Assembly (NCBI RefSeq): GCF_019059575.1
Contig: NW_024881615.1
Span: 434,001-498,000, forward strand
Length of the DNA: 64,000 nucleotides
Source: Amphibalanus amphitrite
Lineage: Eukaryota; Arthropoda; Thecostraca; Balanomorpha; Balanidae
Direction of reading: 5' to 3'
The notes below the pieces were generated by a model, which saw only the letters and a list, made by a program, of their open reading frames with translations, made no database searches and was not told the origin of the DNA. The position numbers were made by a program, and so were the translations under genes. This document shows, one piece after another, positions 46,801-58,800 of the stretch. How positions within the stretch are numbered: the stretch's first letter is position 1; each line of letters starts with the position of its first letter.

Positions 46801-49800
46801 GGAGCCTGCAGGTGTGCTCTGCACTGCAGCGATACCGGGCCACTGGCTGTTGACTCGGTCAGATAGAGTTGCTTGGAGGAGAATGACGCACACTGGCTGG
46901 TCCAGACGGGACGGCGCGGTGCGGCCCGACTGATGTTCGGCGGCTTGCTCTGATGCTATGGGTGGGCTGGTCCGGTCCGGTGACGTGACCAACCATCACC
47001 GCCCCTCAGCGCCGTCCTTGGCCCGGGCCCGGTACCGTTACGGGGCCTGTCCGGCCATCCAGGGCGACGGGTCGGCTGACCGTAATGAATTTCAGTACAG
47101 GGCGAGATTGCTGGGTATGGTCCGGGGGCAGGGTTATGCCATTCTGCACGGCCGGAGCGCTGTGTTGGACGGAGGGGAGATCTAGTCCCATCTGCCTCTA
47201 ATAGGTCGTTCTGTGTTTTTGTTCCGTCGTTCTGCACTCAGTTATTTGAACAAATGGCTTTTCTATTATGTCCAACGAACTACGCACTGAATAAAGCGTC
47301 TTCTTCAGATAGCAGTTAGTACGGCGGCAGTGGCGCAATGAGACGTTTGAATTGGTTCCGGCGCGGTTCGGCGTTCTCACGGGCCGGAAACGCTCGGCTC
47401 CTGTCCGTCAGTGGGGCGGCGTTCGATTGGTGCGGCCGGTGGAGCGTGAACGGTCGCCGGCGCGGCCGGATACGGCGACAGGGGCGGGACCTGGAGCCGG
47501 CGCCGTCCCTCCGTCTCCGCAGTCAGATAGGCGTCACGCGCGACCCGGCCCGACACGGCGCCGATAGCAACGGACGAGCGACGCGTGTGGCGGCGCCCCC
47601 GCCCCCGCCCCGCACCGCACAGACGCGCAGATACGATACGGTACGATCGGGGCGGTGTGTGGTGGGAGCTGCCTCTTACCGCTCCGCTACGCACGCACCG
47701 CGCCGGTCCCTCCATACAAAACCGTACCACTCACTGCCTGATGGATGATGATGCTTCTGAAGTGAGATTCCATGGGATATATGGTCTCCCAATGACACAA
47801 CACAGGGTTGTAATTTTTAAATTTTCCTTAATTTATCCGATGTCTTTTACACTATGTTCGTAGTATTTTGGGCCTCATGGTGGCTTCCTGCATCATTACG
47901 GGGGCAGAGTGTTTCCCCGAGGGGCGGCCCTCTCAGCATCTGGAGTGACTCAGCTCACTCGGCGACCGCCGGCCGGCCGTGACTAGCCGTCAGCGACGTC
48001 TGCCTGCTGTCACCGCCGCCAGCCTGCGTACGGCGCACACGCTCCACTGCGCACACGCACCGGCTCGGGGCCGCGGCGCGGCGTCAGTTAGGCGCGGCGC
48101 GTCATCAGACAGCCGACAGCCGGGATACCAGCACACGGCGGACGGCCGAGATGGCAGCTGACGTGCTGTGGCTCACCACACCGGCAGTCCGGGTACCGCG
48201 GCTCGTCTGCCGTCCTCACGAACACCGCGCCGTGCCGTGCCAGGCGCCGCCGTGACTGCGCCGCTCCTCACTCCAATGACGCCTCAGTGATGACGGCAGT
48301 CGGCCCCGCTGAAGGTCGCCGGCCGGCGCTGATGACGCGGTGCGGTCTGTCCGGACAGGACCGGAAATGGCCGTGGGAGGAGCGCCGTAACGGCTGGACG
48401 GTGTGTCTCACGGCGATGACACAGAACCAGCGGCGGCAAGGAAGGAGCCCATGACATCATTTGAGTGATGCGTCAAGTGGAGACTGGCTGGGTGAGCATG
48501 AATGGGCTGGCCGAACTCACGATACAACACAAAACTGCGGTAGTGTGCCGACTCGACTCGTGTTCGTGAGGAAAATTGCTCCTCACTTCCATATTTGGGG
48601 CGAAGAAGCACACACAACTCATGCGACTAAGTTGTCTTGTGAGCCTGCAAATCATTGACAAGTAAACAAATCGGCCACCATCAAATTAAGTGGAAGACGA
48701 TTCGTCTCGGCACCGCCAGTTGCTGCCCCATTGCATTGCTGCAGCTTCACCGCTTAGTCACTATCACGATTACGTGCGATTCTTCCGAAGCGGCGCTAAT
48801 TCTTCTGGCTTTCTCGCGCATCGAACCTCTGTTGAGCATTTGCCATGCCGTCCCTAGCCCCGTCGTTCCGTGCCCCCGAGCACGGTTCGTCGGAAGGTCA
48901 TCTCAGGCTCAAAAGAAACGATATATACCATTCGAAAGCTTGCGGTGAGCTGAATCCAAAAATGTATTTTTTATCAAAATCGATCGATGGCCTTTTTTGA
49001 AAATTGCGTTTTTCTAAAAACTTAATAATCTTTTATTCAACGGGCTGTCCCGGACATTCTTGAAAACATAAACATGTATTTTTGAGTTCCAATGAAAGCT
49101 GAACGCCAAAAGAACAATATTTAGCGAAGCAATATTTCCAAACATTAATATGCGTCTCCCACAGCCGAAAATAAGGCACAATCACACAGCTCAGTGTCAC
49201 GATGGACCAAAGTCAGCCACACAGAAGCGTGAAATGACCCTTATCGACTCGCAGACCCGGCGCTCTCGGCCCGCCTGACCGGCCACGGAAAGAACGTTCG
49301 GCTCTCGTTCTACTAAACAAATGTCAAAGTTGTCAGTTTAACTGTCCACATCGCTATTAAAGCTATTCAGGATACCTGTGAAGAAAATTCATTGTTCTGT
49401 CATCTTCACATCATGCATTAATTTGCATCTGTTCATGTCTACTTTGCTCAGTTGAGCTTGGTATCATGCCCATATAAGGAAAATTGGCCGCGCTGAAATG
49501 TCAGAGGCTGCACCGGCCTCAGCTCGGGTGGAGTGGGGGTAGCGCCCGCCGGGGCAGGGTAACCTTTGACCGGTCGCACGGCCGAGCAGCTGTCACCAGT
49601 ACAGCCTCTGACAGTGAAACCCCGCTCACTTCCCCTGCGCGGGCACTGATCGCAGCTGGATGGAACAAAACATGCATAAGAAAAATGTAAATTAAAGCAT
49701 GTTGTAAATCAAGCAGAACAATGAATTTTCTTCACAGGTATCCTGAGTAACTTTAATAGCGATGTGGACAGTTAAAGTGGCAAATATTACATTTGTTTAG

Positions 49801-52800
49801 TAGAACGAGAGCCGAACGTTCTTTCCGTGGCCGGTCAGGCGGGCCGAGAGCGCCGGGTCTGCGAGTCGATAAGGGTCATTTCACGCTTCTGTGTGGCTGA
49901 CTTTGGTCTATCGTGACACTGAGATGTGTGATTGCGCCTTATTGTCGGCTGTGGGAGACGCATATTAATGTTTGGAAATATTGCTTCGCTAAATATTGTT
50001 CTTCTGGCGTTCAGCTTTCACTGGAACTCAAAAATACATGTTTATGTTTTCAAGAATGTCCAGGACAGCCCGTTGAATAAAAGATTATTAAGTTTTTACA
50101 AAAACGCAATTTTCAAAAAAGGCCATCGATCGATTTTGATAAAAAATACATTTTTGGATTCAGCTCACCGTCAGCTTTCGAATGGTATATATCGTTTCTT
50201 TTGAGCCTGAGATGACCTTCCGACGAACCGTGCGAGGTGGGTCGCCCTCCCTCGGGTCCGTATCGCTCGGTGCCGGTCAGCGCCCCGCCCCGTCCATCCG
50301 TCCGTCCGTCCGTCCGTCCGTCCGTCCATCCAGTGCCGCCCCAGTCGGCCGTCCGTCTGTCCAGTGCCGTCCCAGTCGGCCGCTGACCGCCGCCCGGCCG
50401 CGGCCCGTATCTGGCCGCCCACGGCCGCTTCCGTCCTTTCACCGGATGGTCGCGTCGGACGAGGCCGCGCAGCGCAAGGAGAAATTTGAAATCCCTGCGC
50501 AAACACACTTGCGACGCCGCCAGGAGAGGCGGTCGTCGCGAATGGAGGACCTCCGCCGACGCCAGGATGTGTGTAGGAGCGCAGGCTGAAGAGGGCGGCC
50601 ACTGTTTCCTTGGGCGAAAGCCTGTTGCGAGTCGCACTCGACGCTGTTGTGCAAACACTAGTCAGTTAGTCGCGGTGTGTCCGGCACCGGCCGCCGATTT
50701 GTCCTCGGCTCGGCTGTGTGTACCTATGTCTGTCTGCCTGTGTGCAGAGACGTGCGTGGGCGGTGGGCCCCTCTGACGGCGGCCCGATCCGGTGGAGGCT
50801 GGCTCACCGCGCCTGCACGCCGCGCCGGACCGCCGGAATGTGCCGGCGAACCGGCGGCGTGCCACGCTCCGCCGCCGCCGCAGCGGTAGCCCGCGCCGTG
50901 CCGGATTGTGGCTACGTCCGGCCCGGTCGGCCGTGCTCCGCCCGCCGGCTGGCGGCAGACGGCCGCCGCGGCAGCACGGTCCCCGCGCCGCCGGCCGTGT
51001 CTGCCCAGCTCCGTCTGACGCTCCGGGCGGACGCGCGGTGGACGAGCTGACCGGCCGGCCGGACCGGTTGGCCGACAGGGCGCGCCGGGCAGATGGGCGG
51101 CCGTCGGGCGGTCCCGCGGCCGTCAGTTGCGCCTCCGGTCCCTGCCTAGCCGCCGGACCCGGCCGCCAGCTGTCTGTTGCGCGCCCCTGCCGACCCGCTG
51201 CGGGTCTGACGTCACATCATGACCCCCGGTGACCGCTAGGTCGGACCGGTGACCTTGGCGGCGCAGCGGGACCCGTCCGCGCTGCCTCCGAGCTCCGCTG
51301 CTGCCGGGCTGCTGCTAGCTGAGATTTCCATCTCGGCAGAGGACACGTCCCGCTCCTGTCTCATCCCGTATGGGAGCAGCGGTCCCTCCGACCGTTCGAA
51401 AAAGGCAACCGTTTGACGCACGTCGTCCGTGCCTCTCCGACCGGATGTTGAATGGCAGACCGGTCGTGGGGGGCCGGTTTGTTTTCGTTGGAGTGGCCCG
51501 CGGCCGGCTGGGGAAGGGGTGGGCGCCGGCTGACGGCCAGTGACGTGTGACGTCAGGTCACGTGAGCGGCACTCCCGGTGGTGACGTCACGTCAGGCGGG
51601 CGCTCCCAGTCGGTAGCTGCTGTTCGGTCGGATGTTGGCTGATCCTGGGATGCAGGGCTCATGGCGGCTCTAAAAGGGCCTGGAGAGAAGAGTTGACTGT
51701 GAGTCCCTAGCCAGTAGCCATGCCGTGAAGCGAACAAACGTCCAACTGCTAACACATTCCCAGATGTGACACGGCTGCTGGCCACAAATTGCAGACAAGA
51801 TGGACACTCACTGATGACTGATGAGATGTTAATGGAGTTCTACCGTTACTGCCATTTCTGGTCGTAGCGGTTTTGCAAATGTACATTGTCATTTGCATCT
51901 AGTTTGGTGTTCGCAACCCGCCCACCGACAATGCTAAACCATGATGGCTCTTCTGCGTCTGAATAGGGTGAGTTGTTGCGGTCATAGGTCATAGTAGGCA
52001 GATCCGTTGCTCTTTCAAGAGTCTAGAATCTATACTGTCTTGTGCAATGCAAACACTTCCATTGAACACTTGTGCATGCAAGTACTTGGTCAGTGTTAAC
52101 GAGCTAAATCCTGTCTAAGGGCCTTGTAAACCTGCGCTAACATCCTTTCGCTCGATCAGCTGAGCCCGAGGAGAGAGAACGAGAGGGAGGGAGAGAGAGT
52201 GAGGCGCGTTGTAGATTGATGAGTGTTTTTGCTGCCATTCACATTGGCTAACATCAGCTGAGCTCATGCGAAGGACAGACGAACAAAACACAGTCTGTGT
52301 CGCTGTGGGGCCGCGGGGCCGGTCTGCCTCGGCCCCACGGCCGCACACCCACGGCGTCACGGGGGACCGGTTCCTGGGGATGCCGCCGTCCGAGGCCGGT
52401 CACCGTGATGTCACCGGCACGTGGGCGGTGCACGCCCTCCCCTGCCGGCCACCGGCCCTCCCCCCGCCACGTCCCGTGATGGTACACGCCGATTAATAGA
52501 TAACCGCAGTTTCACCGCAGGAATTTCATCTATGCCAGCTCGTTACGCGCTGTTGCTCGTTTTTGTACCCTTCGTTAGAGGCTAACTGTCATTGATGCGG
52601 TAATGATGCTGTCTGTGTGCTGTGAGCTAGTCATTAGTGTGCTCTGTGAGTTAATGCGTCTTTACTGCCGTGCTTGTTGTGACCTGACTTGACCTGACCT
52701 GACCTGACCTGGCTCGTCCGCAGGTGAATATACGCGTGACGACGATGGATGCCGAGCTGGAGTTTGCCATCCAGCAGAGCACCACCGGCAAACAGCTCTT

Positions 52801-55800
52801 CGACCAGGTCGTCAAGACCATCGGCCTGCGAGAAATCTGGTTCTTCGGCCTTCAGTACACCGACAGCAAGGGCTACATCACCTGGCTCAAGCTCAACAAG
52901 AAGGTTGGTTGGGGTGGGGGAGGTGTAGCGAGTAGGGCGGGGCGGGGGAGGGCGATTGGCGGCGAGGTTTGGCAGCCGCCTCTCCGGATGGTGCCGGGAT
53001 TAGCGCCGATGATAGAGGTCCGTCAGAGCTGCCACCTGCGCCGGTGGGTGGCGCGAGTCGGGGTCGCTCCCCGCGGCGCTCGCGCGGGGAGAGGGGCAGG
53101 AGGGCTGGTGACTGCCCGCGTGATTCTCAGAGCCAGGGTCCGGAGTAGATAGCAGAGTCCCGGTGCAATTTGTGGCGGCTCGATCCGGAACCGGCCGGTA
53201 TCGGCGCCGCGCCTCGTCTCCGAGCAGGAGCGCTCGCACCTCGTCGACTATCTTATCGGCGGCCGAGGCGGAGCGCGGAACAATGGCCATCGGGGACGCG
53301 TTAGCGCGGCCGAATTAGGCGCCGTCACGGCGCTGTTTGCGCGCGCCGCCGCCGGGCGCCCGATGGGGCTGATGGCTCACCTGACGCCTGGTGGCTCACC
53401 TGACCGACTGACTGACTGTCTCTCTCGTCACGCAGCCGGCGCCCCTGGCCGCCACGCATCGGCCACCGCACCGCGCTGCGTGGATGGCTATCGGGGTCGG
53501 TGACCGACACCGGCGCTTGGCCGTTTCTCCTGCGGTGGCAATGGGACTCGCCGTACTACACAGTACCGCCGATCCCCATCTGTTGTTTGTTTGGGACGCC
53601 AGTGGACCACTAGCCTAGAGACACCACTGTGGCTGGGGATAATTGTAGGGCTGCGACGGCCAATCAAATGATACTGGCTCGCCGGGTGTTAGTCCGTGTC
53701 GCTGTCAGTCTGGCACCGTGCCGCCGTGCGCTCAGTTAGGTTTCTCTGAGAGCGAGCGTGGCTTGCCTCCCACGGAAACCAGCGCGTCACGGTGACCGGG
53801 AGAGGTTCTCGGCGGCCGGCGCCGTGAGACCGATCCCGTCCAACCCTTCACCGGCGGACGCTGGCGGGCAGCCAGAGCGGTGTGATAGTTACTCCCGGGA
53901 GCCGCTCCCACCTGGACCGGGGGCAGTCTGGGGCGATATTCCGGGCCGGTTCACAGCTATGGCCCATGTCTCCGGAAGGTTGTGAAATCGCGACCACGCC
54001 CGTCCCCTGACCGCGGACACCCCTCGCTGGGGTTTGCACAATCATGGAGAGTTGTTACCCACGGGGAGCAACTTTTGTCCATATCGATGGGGATCTGGTG
54101 TCATTCCCCTGTTACTGGGCGCTGGCGTATCGTCGGGCCCTTGGATGACCGGTGGCACGGACGGCGCCGCCCTCCCGAGGCGGCCCGGACCGATGTCTGA
54201 TTGTCGATGATCGATCAGGTGATCGTCGCCGCTGCTGGCGGCGCCGTGTCTGCCCCCGTGTCGGTCACCCGCTGACTCGGCCCGATCCGCCGGCGGAGCG
54301 CCGCTAATGGCTGGCTGTCGTGTCTCCCGACTGCCGACGGTGTTTGCGTGCGCGTGAGACGCGTCCTCGCCTCGGGCGGCGACCAACGCAGCTCCGCGCA
54401 CACTCACCGGTCTCGAATGGCTCACGTGGGAACGCTGGTGGGCATCAGGTAGCGCCGCCGCCACGCGGTCAGCGCCGCTGGCACCGACCGTCTCGCCGTG
54501 AAAACGGGCTGACGAGCGGAGACCGCGGACTGTCCCAGATGACCGGAGAAAAACGGGTTATGGTGATGAGCCCACTGAGGTCGGCCCTTTTCAAAACGAG
54601 CCGTGTCCCGCCCATGAGCGGTTTGGACGCGACCATATGCCTCTGCGGCCGGGCGATCTGGGCTGCCAGTACGCCCATAAGCAGACGGAAGTGCTGGCCA
54701 CCTGTCGCATCCAATTTGTCACACATCCTCTGCGCGGCGTCCAGAGGCGGCTGGCAGCGCGCACAGCGCCAGCCGGCGACCCACCTCCGTGCCGGCCGCG
54801 CCCGCCCGCCGTGCCGGCGCGGTGGAGCGGGCTGCTTACCGAGCTGGGGTAGCCCAGCCCTCGTGTCGCCCTCGGCCAGCCAACATCCCAGCCGCGTGAA
54901 TAACTGTTCTCTCTGATGTTGTCTCTTTCCACTGCCTGTGTCTACATGGCCGGCCCATTGGTGATAGCGGCAGCGGTTTTTGCCTCCTCTGCGGTGGCGT
55001 CCGCGGAGTCGTGCCGAGCCGAGCCTGGCTTCCGGCTCGTTCCCCACTCCATGGTGCAGCGACGGTGTGCTGCTAACGCCACTGCGCGCTGTGGACTGCT
55101 GACCGGCCGCTTCCGCCCGCTCGTGGAGAGTTTGTCGCGAGCCGGGCTGACAGCCGTCGCCCCTCCAGTCCGCCGGCCCGGCGCCTGCCCCGCTAGCTGG
55201 TGCACGCGCCCGGCGCCTCTGCTGGGGCTCTGGACAGCACCCATCAGCTGTATCGGACGTGCAATGCAAAACAGGCGACACGTGGCAACGGCCGTCCAGT
55301 CCGGATGGCGATAACCGTCTCTGAGGGACACGTCGAGCCGAGCCAACGACCGGCTGGCAACGCGGCCGGCCTCTGGCCTCCATCTCCGAGCCGGTTAGCT
55401 CGCCGGCCGCGCCGCCGGCGCAAGACGAACCTGATACGACTAATAACGTTCGGCACGCGGCCGCCAGGGCCGGCCGGTGGCGGCGTGGCGATGACTGCCG
55501 GCGCGGCGCTGCGACTCTCGCGGCCGTTGCGTCAGCGCGCAGCGACCGGTCGCCGCCGCCGCCGCCCCTGCCGGCGGGCGGGTCGGCGGGCCGCGAGGAG
55601 CCGGGACTGTTTGCGCTCGGACCGTGTCTGTTTGCGCGGACAGCACGGCCGGCCCGGTCCGGCGCCGCGCTCAGCTGGGACCGCCGACCGGCCCGTCGCC
55701 GGCCGCGGCTGACTCACTGCGCCGCGCCGGCAGGAAGGCTCCCGAGAGCGTGACGCTGACATCACCCGGTGACGTCACTGAGTCGGGGGTGACGTCAGAT

Positions 55801-58800
55801 GGGTGGTGGTATCACGGCGGATCACGGGACGGGATCGGCGACTCCGTGACTCACGGGTCACGGTGAACAGGTCGTGAGTCGTGCGGTGATGCCGCGAGGG
55901 GCCATCCATGACCGGCGTGAATGGGTACGCGGTACATACGGCGCCCGAGTACGAGCCGCCCTGGTCTGGTCAGCTGCAGCCTGCTCCACCGTCGTGCAGT
56001 GATTCGCTCTGCGGGCTGACCTCTCGTATGCTGGCCGAAGCTCGGTGCAGCGCTGATAGATAGATGGCAGGTAATGGAAGACGCCGCCGTTGAAAATTAG
56101 GTGCGCTCGCCGAGGAATGTCAATCGATCTTGCCAGTGCCACAGGGGCGGGCGACCGGGTTTCGTACGTGACCCGGATCGTCGGCGGGTTATTGAGACTG
56201 TACGGCGTCGAGGCTGTCCACCGACGCTGAATCACATTGTCGATAACAGAGTGGGTGAAGGGAAAGAAAGGGGTGGCGGGGTGGCGCCGATCACGCTGGC
56301 AGACTTGCGATGGTGTTTTGGTTTTTGTTTAGCGCTGGTGTGGGATGCAAGTCGGCCTGTTTTGTCGTGTCACGCTCCGGCGGAGCTGATATTGATGAAG
56401 TCTGTCTCGCGTCGAAGGCTACTGTTTTTGTACTGGGACAGAACTTGCAAAAGTCAAATGTGCAAATGTTTGATGTTACATTTTCCGAGCAACTGGCGCC
56501 TTTATGTTTACCAAATGATAGGCTGAGTACTCCAATGTTGCCACAGTTTGCTGGTACACGTTTCATTTACCTTTTGTTCAGAAGAATAGTCATAAGAGCA
56601 ATGATCTGTAGGTGCGACACTGTTGGTGTTCTCAGGTGTGTCGTCTTCTAGTGAGTATCTTCTGTGACCCCGTCTCCGTGCGCAGGGATTGAACAAATGT
56701 TCAGCGGCCGGTGACTGTGTCTTCCTGTGTAGCGAGTAACCGTATATCCTCCGTTAACCGTGTCTCTGTCTGACGCAGGTCACCAGCCAAGACATCAAGA
56801 AGGAGGCGCCGCTGCAGTTCAAGTTCCGCGCCAAATTCTACCCGGAGGATGTCGCTGAGGAGATCATCCAGGACATCACTCTCGTAAGTTACCAGTACCG
56901 GGATGGCTGGAATGATATCTTCGGCCACGATAGTGCCGCCAGCTAGCGAGATTGTTAAACAGCTTTTCCTATTTCTCATCATACATGCAATAAATATGTC
57001 ACGCTCACGACTCTCGTCATGAACAGGATATCTTAGCAGAGATGATAAGAATGCAACTTGCTATCGGTTGCAACATTTCCTACTGTGCTGTGAGCCTACT
57101 GCCGCCACTGAGGAAACTTCCATACTGTCACTGCCGTTGTCGCGGCGAAGCTCCGAGCTATCATGGCTGACGGGATTTGTCACTTCACAAACGGGATTTG
57201 TAGGTTCCGGGAGTCCTGAGGGCGGGGCTCAGCGGCTGATCCTGTGAGCCACCTCCCCCCCCCCTTCAGTGCCGAGGGCGGTCAGTGGGTGGATCCCCGT
57301 GACACCCGTGAGTCACGGGCGGTGACCTAACGTATGTCCAGTGCGGCCGAGCCGTGCCGCGGCCTCCTCACACCCTGTCCTTGGGCTTTAACCCCGTATC
57401 TTGAGTGGTAATCGGTCCCACCCGGCCCGATAGCCGGTATAAATGGATTAGCAGATACGCCATAGGCGGAGCTATCGGAGGACGTATGGATCACCTGTAG
57501 ATATGATAGCCGTCGAGCCGAACGTCTCGGGAAGTCGCCGATAGCGAGGCCAATAATGTTCTCCTGCGTTTATGGCTTCTTCAGGCGGAAGCGCTAGTGA
57601 TGACGTAAATAGGTCAATTGATTACCCCAGCATTGATTGATTTGAGCTGGCGCCTGCTCGCCCGTCAGGTCACGGTGTGTCCTCTGACGCCCCGCCGCTC
57701 CCCCTGTGGCCCGCAGAAGCTGTTCTACCTGCAGGTGAAGAACGCCATCCTGTCGGACGAGGTGTACTGTCCACCGGAGACGTCCGTCCTGCTCGCCTCG
57801 TACGCCGTCCAGGCCAAATATGGCGACTACCAGGACGAACAACACGAGAAGGGCTTCCTCTCCAACGACCGGCTGCTGCCACAGAGGTGCGAACGACCCC
57901 GCCCCGACCCCGCCCCTCAGCCAAGCTCAGTCCCGCTCACATTCCGACACAGCCCCATCCACATCCCGACATACCACCGGTCCAGCCTCGCCTGTCCGAT
58001 CCCGGCTCAGCCATCAGCTCAGTCCTTTTATCCACCCAGATCAGTCCACCTGGGCTACCCCGGACTATCTCCCACAGGCTGGGCGTGGGTTTACCTAGGG
58101 GCGCGGCTGGTAAAGCGACCCAGACCCCGCCCCGATTGAGCCGGGCCCCGAACGGTCCATGACCCTAACCTGTCCCTGGCGCACCGCCAGGCGATAGTTC
58201 CCTCATGAATATCTGAGGACAGGCCGGGCGATCCGCATTGCAAACGACGGTTACATAAGTAAGCCGCTCCCGATTTTGTCTGTGACATCTGGGCATAGTG
58301 TACGGAATGACTATGCACTTGCAGACTGATTTGTCCATTGACATCGGAGGCACTCGTTTAGACCAATTCCAGACCATCGCTCTCCTTATGGTGATGGTTA
58401 CAACATGCGGCGCTGGCTCACATGCTGTGGTTTATTTGTGTTTGCATATTTGTCTGTTAACCTGTTTGTTGTTTGTTCCACACGCCGTCGGTTGTTTCTG
58501 GACTCTGGAGGTGTTCTTGACTGCCCCGGTCCGCCAGTACTCGTGTCCTCCTCTCTCCTTCACCGCCACCGCCGCTGCTGCTGCTGCCATCTGGCAGCAG
58601 CAGCGGGGCCCGGTGTCCGTGTCCGCCCCTCCGTGCTGCATATGTGGTATTCGCTGCCGCACCCAGCTGGCCAGACAGCACGTTCGATGGGAGAGAGACT
58701 GAGGGAGCGGACTGGGCCCCTTGGGCCGTATGGTGGACTGGGGTCGGGTGGTCCGCGAACTGCGGAGACGCCCGAGTCGGTACCAGTCCGACATGCAAAC

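Larger units (their letters stand above)
37851..52723 (+). other. Moesin intron 1 (14.9 kb)
   Basis: The intron begins GTGAGT and ends in a GACCT-repeat pyrimidine tract plus CCGCAG. It holds GC-rich islands (about 38040-38380, 39250-39960, 41220-41750, 43640-44010, 45990-46640, 47340-47720, 50220-51240), a TA-flanked transposon (44715-45609) and a long foldback (48880-50233). The islands could be alternative promoters or enhancers. Open frames in them have no recognisable domains. Confidence 0.6.

Noticed and set aside
54469..55383. A 304-codon minus-strand frame in moesin intron 2
   Set aside because: GC-rich chance frame with Arg/Gly/Pro-biased composition, overlapped by other long frames on both strands; no motif.
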